Shown: piece by piece, positions 17,495 to 25,900 of the stretch
How positions within the stretch are numbered: position 1 is the stretch's first letter
Layout: every line of letters starts with the position of its first letter
Source: SAR324 cluster bacterium
Lineage (GTDB): Bacteria > SAR324 > XYD2-FULL-50-16
DNA length: 64,000 nucleotides
Assembly (NCBI GenBank): GCA_028282885.1
Contig: JANQGX010000075.1
Coordinates: 173,308-237,307 of the forward strand
Direction: 5' to 3'
Notes under the pieces: model-generated
What the model was told of the DNA's origin: nothing
Seen by the model: only the letters and a program-made list of their open reading frames with translations
Databases searched by the model: none
Position numbers and translations under genes: made by a program

Positions 17495-17876
17495 GTCCCT
17501 GATTCTTCAAAAAAACCATTAATTGTAACAGGTTATCATATGATGTCGTCTTATCGGCCTGGATATATACCTTTTCAATGGTCCTGCCTTTAATCAGATC
17601 TGCGTAACGTTCGTGAAACCGTTCTACGGAGTATTGTTTTCGATCGAAGATGACCTTATTGTTTTTATCTAGTCCAACTACTACTGTTTTGGAAATAGAG
17701 TTCTTCTCCTTGCCCGATTCATTTTCCAGCTTCGTTTTTGGAAGATCGACACCAACGGACCGCGTCATGGCCGGAGCAGTTATCATGAATATGATAAGCA
17801 GCACCAACAGCACGTCAACAAACGGCGTTACATTGATTTCCGTTAAAAAGGAATCGTCGTTTTGCCGAACTTCCAT
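17457..17876 (-). CDS. tolR: ExbD/TolR family biopolymer transport protein
   Basis: A 139-residue inner-membrane protein of the ExbD/TolR family. A short cytoplasmic N-terminus with N-V-T-P-F-V-D-V-L-L-V-L-L-I-I-F-M contains the transmembrane helix and the conserved Asp of the family (in F-V-D-V), which carries proton flow. The periplasmic domain ends with I-Q-A-D-K-T-T-S-Y and a G-H-E-N-I-G-L-V segment typical of the family. With TolQ it forms the motor that energises TolA. It is 49 bases downstream of tolQ and its stop codon lies inside the start region of the tolA anchor frame. Confidence 0.94.
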   Translation of the reverse strand: MEVRQNDDSFLTEINVTPFVDVLLVLLIIFMITAPAMTRSVGVDLPKTKLENESGKEKNSISKTVVVGLDKNNKVIFDRKQYSVERFHERYADLIKGRTIEKVYIQADKTTSYDNLLQLMVFLKNQGHENIGLVFDQKD

Positions 17877-17925
17877 AACATCTCCGCATCACTGCCGGTA
17901 GGGGTTAATCCCCCATGTTAGCTGG

Positions 17926-18654
17926 TCAATCGTTTGATATATCTTTGAAAAAATACTGCTGCTGAATGCGGTTTAACAGGTCCAGCGTAAAGTGATCAAA
18001 CGTTTCTCTGAATTTATTACTCTGGGCCTTAAAATAATTAAATGCGATGGACGCCGGAATTGCGACAAACAGACCCAGCGCAGTTGCAACCAGTGCTTCG
18101 GATATGGCCGGAGCTACGAAACCCAGATCTGCACTGCCGATCCGACCAATCTCAGTAAATGCGTCAGTAATCCCGATTACAGTGCCTAATAATCCAATGA
18201 AAGGAGCTGTGTTACTAGTTGTCGCAAAAAAGCTCAGAAATCGATCACGTTTATTGTTTTCCCTGCTTTTAACCTTTTCCAGAGTTCGTTGCATGATCTC
18301 ATCAAAGTTTGATTTGATGGTCTGCATTTTTGTATCGACAAAATTCAGCCCGGCTACATGCCTTTCTATGCGATTTACCTCTTTGTAAATTTCTCTGAAG
18401 ATCGCCTTGACCCCGGTTTCCTTTTGAAGGTCTTCACCTCCGGTGAACTGTTCCTTATAAAGAGCTGCCGGTTTTTCAGCCTGCTCAAATGTTTCCAGAA
18501 AGTTGCTATCCTTAGCTGCAAGTTTTTTAAAATGAACGGCAGTCGCCAGGATTAAGCCCCAGCTAAGGACGGACATAGCGATCAGGACCATGAAGACAAA
18601 AGCTGCAACAGGTCCGGAAACATAAAAGGCTTCGAGTATTACATTAAATCCCAT
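17926..18654 (-). CDS. tolQ: MotA/TolQ/ExbB proton channel family protein TolQ
   Basis: A 242-residue inner-membrane protein. It has an N-terminal transmembrane helix (about 15-38), a long cytoplasmic helical part and two further helices containing T-A-P-F-I-G-L-L-G-T-V-I-G-I (near 148-165) and I-S-E-A-L-V-A-T-A-L-G-L-F-V-A-I-P-A, the two hallmark segments of the family. With TolR it uses the proton gradient to drive TolA. An in-frame TTG start 30 bases upstream is possible, but ATG at 18654 begins a normal N-terminus; neither has a good ribosome site. It lies 73 bases after pal, probably in the same transcript. Confidence 0.94.
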   Translation of the reverse strand: MGFNVILEAFYVSGPVAAFVFMVLIAMSVLSWGLILATAVHFKKLAAKDSNFLETFEQAEKPAALYKEQFTGGEDLQKETGVKAIFREIYKEVNRIERHVAGLNFVDTKMQTIKSNFDEIMQRTLEKVKSRENNKRDRFLSFFATTSNTAPFIGLLGTVIGITDAFTEIGRIGSADLGFVAPAISEALVATALGLFVAIPASIAFNYFKAQSNKFRETFDHFTLDLLNRIQQQYFFKDISND

Positions 18655-18727
18655 GAACTGTGATCGTAAAAAGGGCCAAGACAAAAACCTTGGCCCCAGA
18701 AAAGAATGAGTTAAATGTTAAAGGATC

Positions 18728-19762
18728 CTATTTGAGCACCCAGACAAAATCTGTTCTTCTGTTTTCTGCTCTCCAGAGTTCATCATTGTCGATTTTAGGG
18801 GTGGGGCACTCTTCCCCTTTACTGATTCCTCGAATACTGCTGTCTGCAAAACCCATCGAGGTCAACAGTGGTTTAACGCCGCTCCATCTTCTGTCGCCCA
18901 AGGCCTTGTTGTACTTGTTGGATCCCTTATAGTCGCAATTTCCTTCCAGTTGAAGCATCATATCAGGATATTTTTTGATTTCAACGCTGATCATTTCAAA
19001 ATCATTGTAGAGCGTGCTCGAGGAGTCGTTGCTGACAGCATGAACATCAAAAGGATATTTCACCGGGGTTAACAACAACTGGTCAAAACTAGAAGCTCTC
19101 GCGCAGAAAACAGATTCTATGTTCAGGCGCCTGTTTCGAACCAATCGATCATGAATCTTCTTGATAGTTTCAATCCGCAGAGCCTGTTGTTCAGCGAGGA
19201 TTTGCTTCTTCATGGCGACGATTCTCTGGATTTCGTCCTCTTTAAAGTCTGTCTGAGTCCTAAGAATCTGTTCAAGTTCCTCTTCGGTCTTGGCAGCCGC
19301 TATCATCCTTTTAAGTCGATAGGTACTTACGACTTCCTTGATCTCTTCTGCTGTCAGGTCGGTTTCTGCCCTGAGTCTTTCTGCCAACTCTTCGGGAGTC
19401 AGGTTCATTTCCAGCAACTCTTTTGCCCTGGCGTTATTTTTAACGATCTGTGAAGATTTGAATCCCAGCCTTTCTTCAATTTCTTTTTGAAGACGAGCAG
19501 CCTTTTGCGCAATATCCTGTTTTTTCTTGATTAGTTTCTTCTGCTCGATCTGATCTTCGGCTGCAATCTGAGCAAGGATCTTTTTCTTCTTATTGTACTC
19601 CTCGATGATTCTTTTATTTTCCTCGATTTGCCCCGCCAACAGGGTCTTTTGTTGGCCAAGCTCGTCAAGGTAAACCAAGTCTTTTGGTTTAGGCGTCTGG
19701 GGAGCACAAGAAGCGAGAAAAAAGAAAACAACGGCTAGAAAATACATGAAACGCTTTTCCAT
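18728..19762 (-). CDS. pal: Peptidoglycan-associated lipoprotein with long coiled-coil (Pal/OmpA family)
   Basis: A 344-residue lipoprotein. The signal peptide ends in the lipobox L-A-S-C near residue 18. Residues about 30-220 are charged, largely helical and predicted coiled-coil, and the OmpA C-terminal peptidoglycan-binding domain takes up the last 120 residues: L-Q-L-E-G-N-C-D-Y-K-G-S, then Y-N-K-A-L-G-D-R-R, and N-R-R-T-D-F near the end. The Asp and Arg used for diaminopimelate binding are kept; the usual His in G-H-C/T-D is Asn here. Typical Pal is about 170 residues, so the coiled-coil is a large insertion between anchor and domain. The start at 19762 follows GGAGCTAAAA. It leads the tol cluster, whereas in enterobacteria pal comes after tolB. 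Confidence 0.88.
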   Translation of the reverse strand: MEKRFMYFLAVVFFFLASCAPQTPKPKDLVYLDELGQQKTLLAGQIEENKRIIEEYNKKKKILAQIAAEDQIEQKKLIKKKQDIAQKAARLQKEIEERLGFKSSQIVKNNARAKELLEMNLTPEELAERLRAETDLTAEEIKEVVSTYRLKRMIAAAKTEEELEQILRTQTDFKEDEIQRIVAMKKQILAEQQALRIETIKKIHDRLVRNRRLNIESVFCARASSFDQLLLTPVKYPFDVHAVSNDSSSTLYNDFEMISVEIKKYPDMMLQLEGNCDYKGSNKYNKALGDRRWSGVKPLLTSMGFADSSIRGISKGEECPTPKIDNDELWRAENRRTDFVWVLK

Positions 19763-20192
19763 TTTTAGCTCCATTGAGTTTATGTTTTAGAATCGGGAAT
19801 TGATCATCCTCGCAAATTTTCTAAAAATGAATGACAGAGAAATAGATAATTAATATGTTCAACACTACGAAACCAAATAACCGCTGTCAATGCAGTGTTA
19901 TATTTTTTTTCCAATATCTAATAATTGTTTTGAGCAGGAAGGGCCTGTCAGGAAACATAATCCGTCGGATACAACTTTTTTAAACAGCTAATATAAATAT
20001 ACTTTATTTCCGGTGTAGTCGCATTAAACAAACAAGATTATTGTTTTTCCCTCCTTTGGCGGTCACTCTGTACATTGCGTAATGTGCAAGATTCCAACCT
20101 ATGCCCCTGCGGTAATACCTAAACAATCGCTGATTCTGATCGATCTTTGTGTGGTATATCCATTTCGCAGTAGATTGAAAAGGCTGTAAGAG

Positions 20193-20285
20193 ATGCTACA
20201 CCTGCGTAGACTCCTTTTTGAATACAGAAAGATAAAGGAAATCGAAAATCTCCTTGACAGAAAACTATTCAATCAAATGCTGTAG
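20193..20285 (+). CDS. Possible 30-residue small protein
   Basis: A short ATG-initiated frame encoding a charged amphipathic peptide (M-L-H-L-R-R-L-L-F-E-Y-R-K-I-K-E). A weak AAGG-like site lies upstream and a stem-loop with A/T flanks follows, 18 bases after its stop. It may be chance; homology would decide. Confidence 0.18.
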   Translation: MLHLRRLLFEYRKIKEIENLLDRKLFNQML

Positions 20286-20302
20286 CTGGCCTGTTAAATC
20301 AA

Positions 20303-20344
20303 TCAAAAAAAACAGACTCCTGATTTCGGGTTCTTTCTGTTTTC
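20303..20344 (-). terminator. Rho-independent terminator after the M24 aminopeptidase gene
   Basis: On the minus strand AAAACAGA pairs with TCTGTTTT around a 19-base loop, and the second arm runs into eight T. It begins a few bases after the stop codon at 20349-20351. The flanking A-run means it could also work weakly on the other strand. Confidence 0.7.
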
Positions 20345-20348
20345 AGAA

Positions 20349-21728
20349 TCAAATATCTTCGATTTCCCGGATAGTTTTGGGAATCGGATCCCCCAATAAC
20401 CTTGAACCGGTATCAGTAACAAGGATATTGTCCTCAATTCTGATTCCTCCCAGTCCCAGAAAAGGTTCAAGATTGTCGTAATTGATAAAAGACTCGTGCT
20501 TTTTCTCTTTTTGCCACTGATCGATGAGGGCAGGTATGAAATAGATTCCCGGCTCGATAGTGATGGTAAAACCGGCTTCCAGTTTTCTTGCCAAGCGCAA
20601 GTAAGTCAGCCCGAACTGGTCACTTCTTTCGAACTGCTTGTTATACCCGACATTGTTCTCTCCCATATTCTCCATGTCATGAACATCGAGACCCAGCATA
20701 TGTCCCAATCCATGGGGGAAGAACAGGGCGTGTGCACCGGATTGAACCGCTTCATCCACATCGCCTTTCATCAATCCAAGATCCTTCAGTCCATTGGTGA
20801 TGGTTTTGGCCGCCCGGAGATGTACATCCCTGAAAACCACACCAGGTTTAGAAGAATCGATTGCTTCAAGATTGGTTTTTAAGACAATTTCATAAATATC
20901 CTTCTGCAACCTGGTAAAGGTTCTGCCAACAGGGGTTGTGCGGGTTATGTCGCTGGAATAGTGAGAGGATGTTTCAGCTCCGGCATCAACGAGAAGCAGA
21001 CGGTTTTTCTCCAGGGTCAAATATGAATTAAGATTATGAAGGACTTCTCCCCGTGTAGTTACGATCGGTTTGAAGGACGCAGCTCCTCCATTGGAAATGG
21101 CAATACCTTCAATCACACCCTTGATTTCCTGCTCATGAGCACCTGGCATAGCCATAATCATGGCGGTTGTATGCATTTTATGAGCAATGTTTACGGCTGC
21201 TTCTATTTCTTTGATCTCGTGTTCATCTTTGACTGAGCGTAATTGTACTATGGCTTCTGTAAGTGGTTGAGATATCCCGGATATAATCTCCTGGCTTCGC
21301 AGATTCATGGTTTTTTGCAGATAGAGTTCAGTTTGTGGAGTTCCGGGTGGTAAGTAGTGTATCGTTCGACCTTCACTTTGTGCTTTGGAAAGTGTTGTCG
21401 CTAATTGATCAGCCCCGGCAGTTTTTTCAACTCCTGCCTTATCGCTGAACTCGCGAATGGTGGGAAACTGACCAATCCAAATAAGTTCTTCCGGGGGTAA
21501 ATCATCGCCAAACAGGCATTCGTTGTTGGAATCGATATCTATTACCAGGGACAGACCGGGAAAATCGACTCCGACAAAGTAGAGAAAATTACTATCCTGT
21601 CGAAATGCATAAGTGTTGCCTGCACTGGTAAAGGGAGCTTCCGTGTTCCCCGGTAAAAGAACGATACCCGACTTCAGGCGTTTTTTAAGTTCTGTTCTTC
21701 TATGTTGGTAAATCTCTGGCTTAAACAT
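20349..21728 (-). CDS. pepP: Xaa-Pro aminopeptidase (M24B family)
   Basis: A 459-residue cytosolic metallopeptidase that removes N-terminal residues preceding proline. The N-terminal aminopeptidase-P domain includes G-N-T-Y-A-F-R-Q-D-S-N-F-L-Y and the catalytic pita-bread domain follows. The metal ligands are visible in order: L-V-D-A-G-A-E (Asp), S-D-I-T-R-T (Asp), F-P-H-G-L-G-H-M-L-G-L (His), T-I-E-P-G-I-Y (Glu) and G-G-I-R-I-E-D (Glu). Length matches PepP (about 440). A good ribosome site, AGAGGAAATC, precedes the ATG. It is a single gene with its own terminator, and a perfect palindrome lies 50 bases upstream of the start. It likely supplies proline to the PutA encoded nearby, which is inference. 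Confidence 0.95.
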   Translation of the reverse strand: MFKPEIYQHRRTELKKRLKSGIVLLPGNTEAPFTSAGNTYAFRQDSNFLYFVGVDFPGLSLVIDIDSNNECLFGDDLPPEELIWIGQFPTIREFSDKAGVEKTAGADQLATTLSKAQSEGRTIHYLPPGTPQTELYLQKTMNLRSQEIISGISQPLTEAIVQLRSVKDEHEIKEIEAAVNIAHKMHTTAMIMAMPGAHEQEIKGVIEGIAISNGGAASFKPIVTTRGEVLHNLNSYLTLEKNRLLLVDAGAETSSHYSSDITRTTPVGRTFTRLQKDIYEIVLKTNLEAIDSSKPGVVFRDVHLRAAKTITNGLKDLGLMKGDVDEAVQSGAHALFFPHGLGHMLGLDVHDMENMGENNVGYNKQFERSDQFGLTYLRLARKLEAGFTITIEPGIYFIPALIDQWQKEKKHESFINYDNLEPFLGLGGIRIEDNILVTDTGSRLLGDPIPKTIREIEDI

Positions 21729-21777
21729 GATTTCCTCTGGTTGGATTGTCTATCTGATTCGGTTCTGACCTGCAGTC

Positions 21778-21793
21778 TTCGGATTAATCCGAA
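21778..21793. promoter_or_regulatory. Perfect 16-base palindrome upstream of pepP
   Basis: TTCGGATTAATCCGAA reads the same on both strands and lies 50 bases upstream of the pepP start codon, a likely operator position. No second copy was found in the window. Confidence 0.4.
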
Positions 21794-22013
21794 TTTCTTT
21801 ATGGCGAGAAGTTAACCGAATTTCCAGGTTAATATATCTCGAGACATCGAAGTGTTTCACACCGAATTATCGGAAATCCGGGAAAGATTATAAAGACCCG
21901 GTCTTATTGCTGCTTCTGATACGTTTAATGGCTGTCTATAGATCTGAAGCTTATGATATATCCCGAGTTCAGTCCGCTTTCAAGAGGGTTTGATAATGAT
22001 TTGAATCAATTTA

Positions 22014-22030
22014 ATTGGTTTAACCATTAT
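22014..22030. promoter_or_regulatory. FadR/PdhR-type operator upstream of its own regulator gene
   Basis: ATTGGTTTAACCATTAT contains the TGGT-n3-ACCA core used by PdhR and LldR, members of the same regulator family. It is 97 bases upstream of the regulator's start and matches the site before putA at 16 of 17 bases, which supports autoregulation. Confidence 0.65.
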
Positions 22031-22126
22031 GATAGATTGAGACAAAAAGGAGTTGATTGTAATTGCAGGGAAAGTCAAATCAAGGATTAACAGGAAGCAA
22101 TCCTGACGGCAAGGAAGAAAAAGCAG

Positions 22127-22849
22127 ATGGCAAAACTTTTTAGAAAAGCAAAACAGAATAGAATCTTCCAAGATGTGGTTGAACAGATTCAGGATGTCAT
22201 CCTGGATGGAAAAGTAAAACCGGGAGAGAAACTGCCTTCTGAAAGGGAACTGGGAGAAATGCTGGGAACCAGCAGAGGAACACTGAGAGAGGCATTACGC
22301 ATACTTGAGCAGAAAGGACTAATTGAGATTCGCCTGGGGGTGAACGGCGGTGCGATTGTCAAAGAGACCACTTTTGAACAGATGAGTGAAACCCTGGCAT
22401 TGCTGATACGATCTCAATCCGTATCATTGGAGCACCTGTCAGAGTTCAGGCAGGGGGTTGAGGGAATGGTCGCTTCGCTTGCAGCAGAGAGAGCAACTGA
22501 TGATGATATTGTTGAACTGAACGAACTCATGACCAGGGTTGAGTCGTTTTATCACAAGGGGATCGACCAATGGGATAATTTTGTGCGGGCGGATGAGAAG
22601 ATTCATATGGCTCTGGCGAAGATTTCCCGCAACCCGCTTTATCGATTTGTAGTCGAAACGATCCATGATAATATCCATCGCTACTATGATAAATTTCTGT
22701 CAGGCGGCAGTACGGAACTGGAGGATAACTATCGGGATCTGGTGGATATCGTCAATGCCGTAAGCAATCGTCGGGTGAACGAGGCCGGCTCATTAGCCAG
22801 GGAGCATGTGAGACGATTTAACAGGCATATGGATAATAAAAAGAAATGA
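22127..22849 (+). CDS. FadR-subfamily GntR transcriptional regulator
   Basis: A 240-residue regulator. The winged helix-turn-helix lies at about residues 10-80, with L-P-S-E-R-E-L-G-E-M-L-G-T-S-R-G-T-L-R-E-A-L-R as the family hallmark, followed by a G-G-A-I-V wing. The C-terminal FCD domain (about 95-230) keeps the Asp/His metal-ligand pattern (D-E-K-I-H-M-A-L-A and A-R-E-H-V-R-R-F). FCD domains sense small organic acids or amino acids. The gene sits directly before putA in the same direction, and near-identical operators lie before both genes, so it very likely controls proline oxidation in response to proline, P5C or another metabolite; the effector is inference. AAGGAAG upstream of the start serves as ribosome site. 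Confidence 0.93.
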   Translation: MAKLFRKAKQNRIFQDVVEQIQDVILDGKVKPGEKLPSERELGEMLGTSRGTLREALRILEQKGLIEIRLGVNGGAIVKETTFEQMSETLALLIRSQSVSLEHLSEFRQGVEGMVASLAAERATDDDIVELNELMTRVESFYHKGIDQWDNFVRADEKIHMALAKISRNPLYRFVVETIHDNIHRYYDKFLSGGSTELEDNYRDLVDIVNAVSNRRVNEAGSLAREHVRRFNRHMDNKKK

Positions 22850-22889
22850 ACCCGGGTTTATGCTCGAAATATGAAAATCGTAAGTTCCT

Positions 22890-22906
22890 ATTGGTCTAAC
22901 CATTAT
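22890..22906. promoter_or_regulatory. FadR/PdhR-type operator upstream of putA
   Basis: ATTGGTCTAACCATTAT differs at one base from the site at 22014-22030 and lies 79 bases before the putA start, in the 135-base gap after the regulator gene. The similarity continues a few bases further (AAGATT versus GATAGATT). Confidence 0.68.
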
Positions 22907-22984
22907 AAGATTTAGATTGTATTGGTATTATTAACATAATCAACCAGCAAGTTGCGGTTGGTTTGCATCGCAAAGGAGGTGAGA

Positions 22985-25900
22985 ATGGGAGAACTGGATA
23001 TTGTAAAATTATCGGAGGAGGCGGTTGAATTAGCTGAATTATGGCAAGAGAAAGCAAACAAGCTGATGGCAAAACAGGAACAAGTATTTCAATCCCAGAT
23101 GGCGGCTTTATTGCGTAGTCCTGCGGATAAGGCGGTATTAACCCGCATGATTGATCAGGCTTTTCGTTCTTCCAACCACAAGCGGGTTGCCGATCAAATT
23201 ATCTATACATTGGAGCATGACAGGATTCCGGGATTCTTCTCAAGTGTGGAGAAAGGGCTGGTTAAACTGTTTCTGAAATTTGGGCGTTTTTTTCCAAGTT
23301 TATCGGTTCCCCTTATTATCAGGAAAATGAGAAATTTCAGCAGCCAAGCAATTCTGGCAGGTGAGGATGGACCGCTTTTTTCACATCTCAAAAAAAGAAA
23401 ATCCCAGGGAGTGAGGGTGAATGTCAATCACCTCGGAGAGGCTGTCCTGGGGGAAGAGGAATCGGCTGAGCGGTTGAAAACGTATATCGAGGATTTGGAA
23501 AAGCCGGAAATTGAGTATATTTCTGTTAAAATTTCAACAATTTATTCCCAGATTCTGTCCCTGGCATTCGACGATACCATTAGCGTGCTGAAAGAGAGGC
23601 TAACCCGGATTTACCGTGTTGCCAGGGACAATGAGTTTATCCGAAAGAACGGAGAGAAGGTGCCTAAATTTGTCAACCTCGACATGGAAGAATACCGGGA
23701 TTTGGAAATAACAGCAGCAGCTTTCATAGAGACCCTGAATCAGGACGAGTTCAAACATCTCCGGGCAGGTATTGTGCTTCAGGCTTATCTTCCCGATTCT
23801 TATCGTATTCAACAGAAACTGACTGAATGGTCGATGCAGCGGGTTAAAGACGGTGGCAGCCCGATAAAAATCCGAATTGTGAAAGGTGCCAATATGGAGA
23901 TGGAGCAGGTGGATTCGGAAATCAACAATTGGCCCCTGGCGACCTATGATGTAAAAACCGACGTGGATGCCAATTACAAACGTATGGTCCTCTACGGTTT
24001 GGAAGAACAGCATATCCGGGCGGTTCATTTGGGGATCGCCTCCCATAATCTGTTTGAACTGGCATTCGCTTATAAAGCTGCTGAAACAACAGGCTTTTTA
24101 CAGTATATGGACTTTGAAATGTTGGAGGGGATGGCGGATCATATTCGACGGGCAATTATGGAAAGAACGGACGATGTTCTGCTTTATGCTCCGGTTGCGA
24201 CCAGGGAACAATTTATTAATGCCATCGCTTACCTGATCCGTCGACTGGATGAAAACACCGCTCCGGACAACTTCCTCAGATTCGCCCCGGGGTTGAGAAC
24301 GGGAACCGAGGACTGGGATTTCTTAAAGCGACAATTTCACGAGTCGTGCAGCAAAATCTCAACCATCAGCCAAACCCCCAACAGAGTTCAAAATCGCTTG
24401 ACTGAGCAGTTTCCCGAAAAAACGGGGACTTATCACCAAGGGGAATTTGTCAACGAGCCGGATACCGACTGGTCACTGGAGGCGAACAGGAAATGGGCGG
24501 AGCAAATCCGGGATAAATGGATGATGAGTAAGAACAGTGATCCAATTGAGATTCCGTTGGTTATCGGGGATGAGGAGATATTTGATGAGCGTGAAATCAA
24601 GGAGTGTATTGATCCCAGTCAGTATCATGACAGCATCACTGTCTCCCGATTCCGACTGGGCAATGCCGAGGATGTCGCAAATGCAGTGCAGATAGCCAAA
24701 TCAGATCCTGCCGGATGGCGAAACAGAACTCACAATGAACGACATGCGGTCCTTTCCAGGGTGGCTATGGAATTGCGGTATGGCAGGGGAGATCTGATTG
24801 GTGCAGCGGCAGCCAACACCGGTAAAATCTTTTCGGAAGCTGATGTCGAAGTATCCGAAGCCATAGATTTCGCCGAATACTATCCCTTCACGGTTCAACA
24901 ATTTTTGGATATCCCAACCATAGAAGGTAAAGGAAAAGGTGTGGGTCTGGTTGTTTCTCCATGGAACTTCCCGATTGCCATCCCTTGTGGAGGGATTGTT
25001 GCTGCCCTTGCCTCTGGGAACACGGTTATCTTTAAACCGGCATCGGACGCAGTTTTGGTAGCATGGGAACTCTGCAAACGATTTTGGGCTGCAGGCGTTC
25101 CCAAGTCAGCCTTACAGTTTTTGCCATGTCCCGGATCCTCTGTGGGAAGCAAGCTGGTCGATCATCAGGATGTTGATTTTATCATTCTGACCGGGGGAAC
25201 AGATACAGGGATGAGGATGCTGGAGCAAAGACCCAATGTATTTCTGGCGGCTGAAACCGGTGGTAAAAATGCAACCATTGTCACTGCCATGTCCGATCGT
25301 GATCAAGCCATCAAAAATGTTGTATATTCTGCTTTCGGTAATGGAGGACAGAAATGCAGCGCTACTTCATTGTTGATTCTTGAAAAGGAGGTTTACGACG
25401 ATCCCAATATTAAAAAACAATTAGTTGACGCAACCAGGAGTTTTTCAACCGGATCGGCCTGGGAATTTAAATATAAAATGGGACCCCTTATCAAACCACC
25501 ATCAGGAGATCTGCTGGAAGCACTAACCAAACTGGAAGACGGCGAATCCTGGGCTCTGAAACCGGAAGTGGTAAATGACAATCCCTATATCTGGTCTCCC
25601 GGCATCAAGTGGGATGTATCTCCCAAAAGCAAAACACACATGACAGAGTTTTTCGGTCCGGTATTAGCAGTGATGAAGGCTGACAACCTGGAGCATGCAA
25701 TTGAAATTACAAACCAGACGGGTTACGGGCTGACATCGGGAATCGAGAGTCTGGATCCAAGAGAGATTGAGATCTGGAAAGACAGAATAGAAGCCGGAAA
25801 CCTGTATATTAACAGGGGAACAACCGGCGCTATTACATTGCGACAACCTTTCGGAGGGATGAAAAAATCCGCTATCGGGGCCTGCATTAAGGCCGGATCG

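Larger units (their letters stand above)
19763..20348. other. Intergenic region upstream of pal
   Basis: About 590 AT-rich bases. It should contain the promoter of the pal-tol cluster. I also see a 30-codon plus-strand frame at 20193-20285 and the terminator of the aminopeptidase gene at 20303-20344; nothing else is recognisable. Confidence 0.5.
21729..22126. other. Divergent regulatory region between pepP and the FadR-type regulator
   Basis: About 400 bases without a coding frame. It contains the palindrome at 21778-21793, further short inverted repeats near 21812-21835, and the TGGT-n3-ACCA operator at 22014-22030. Confidence 0.6.
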
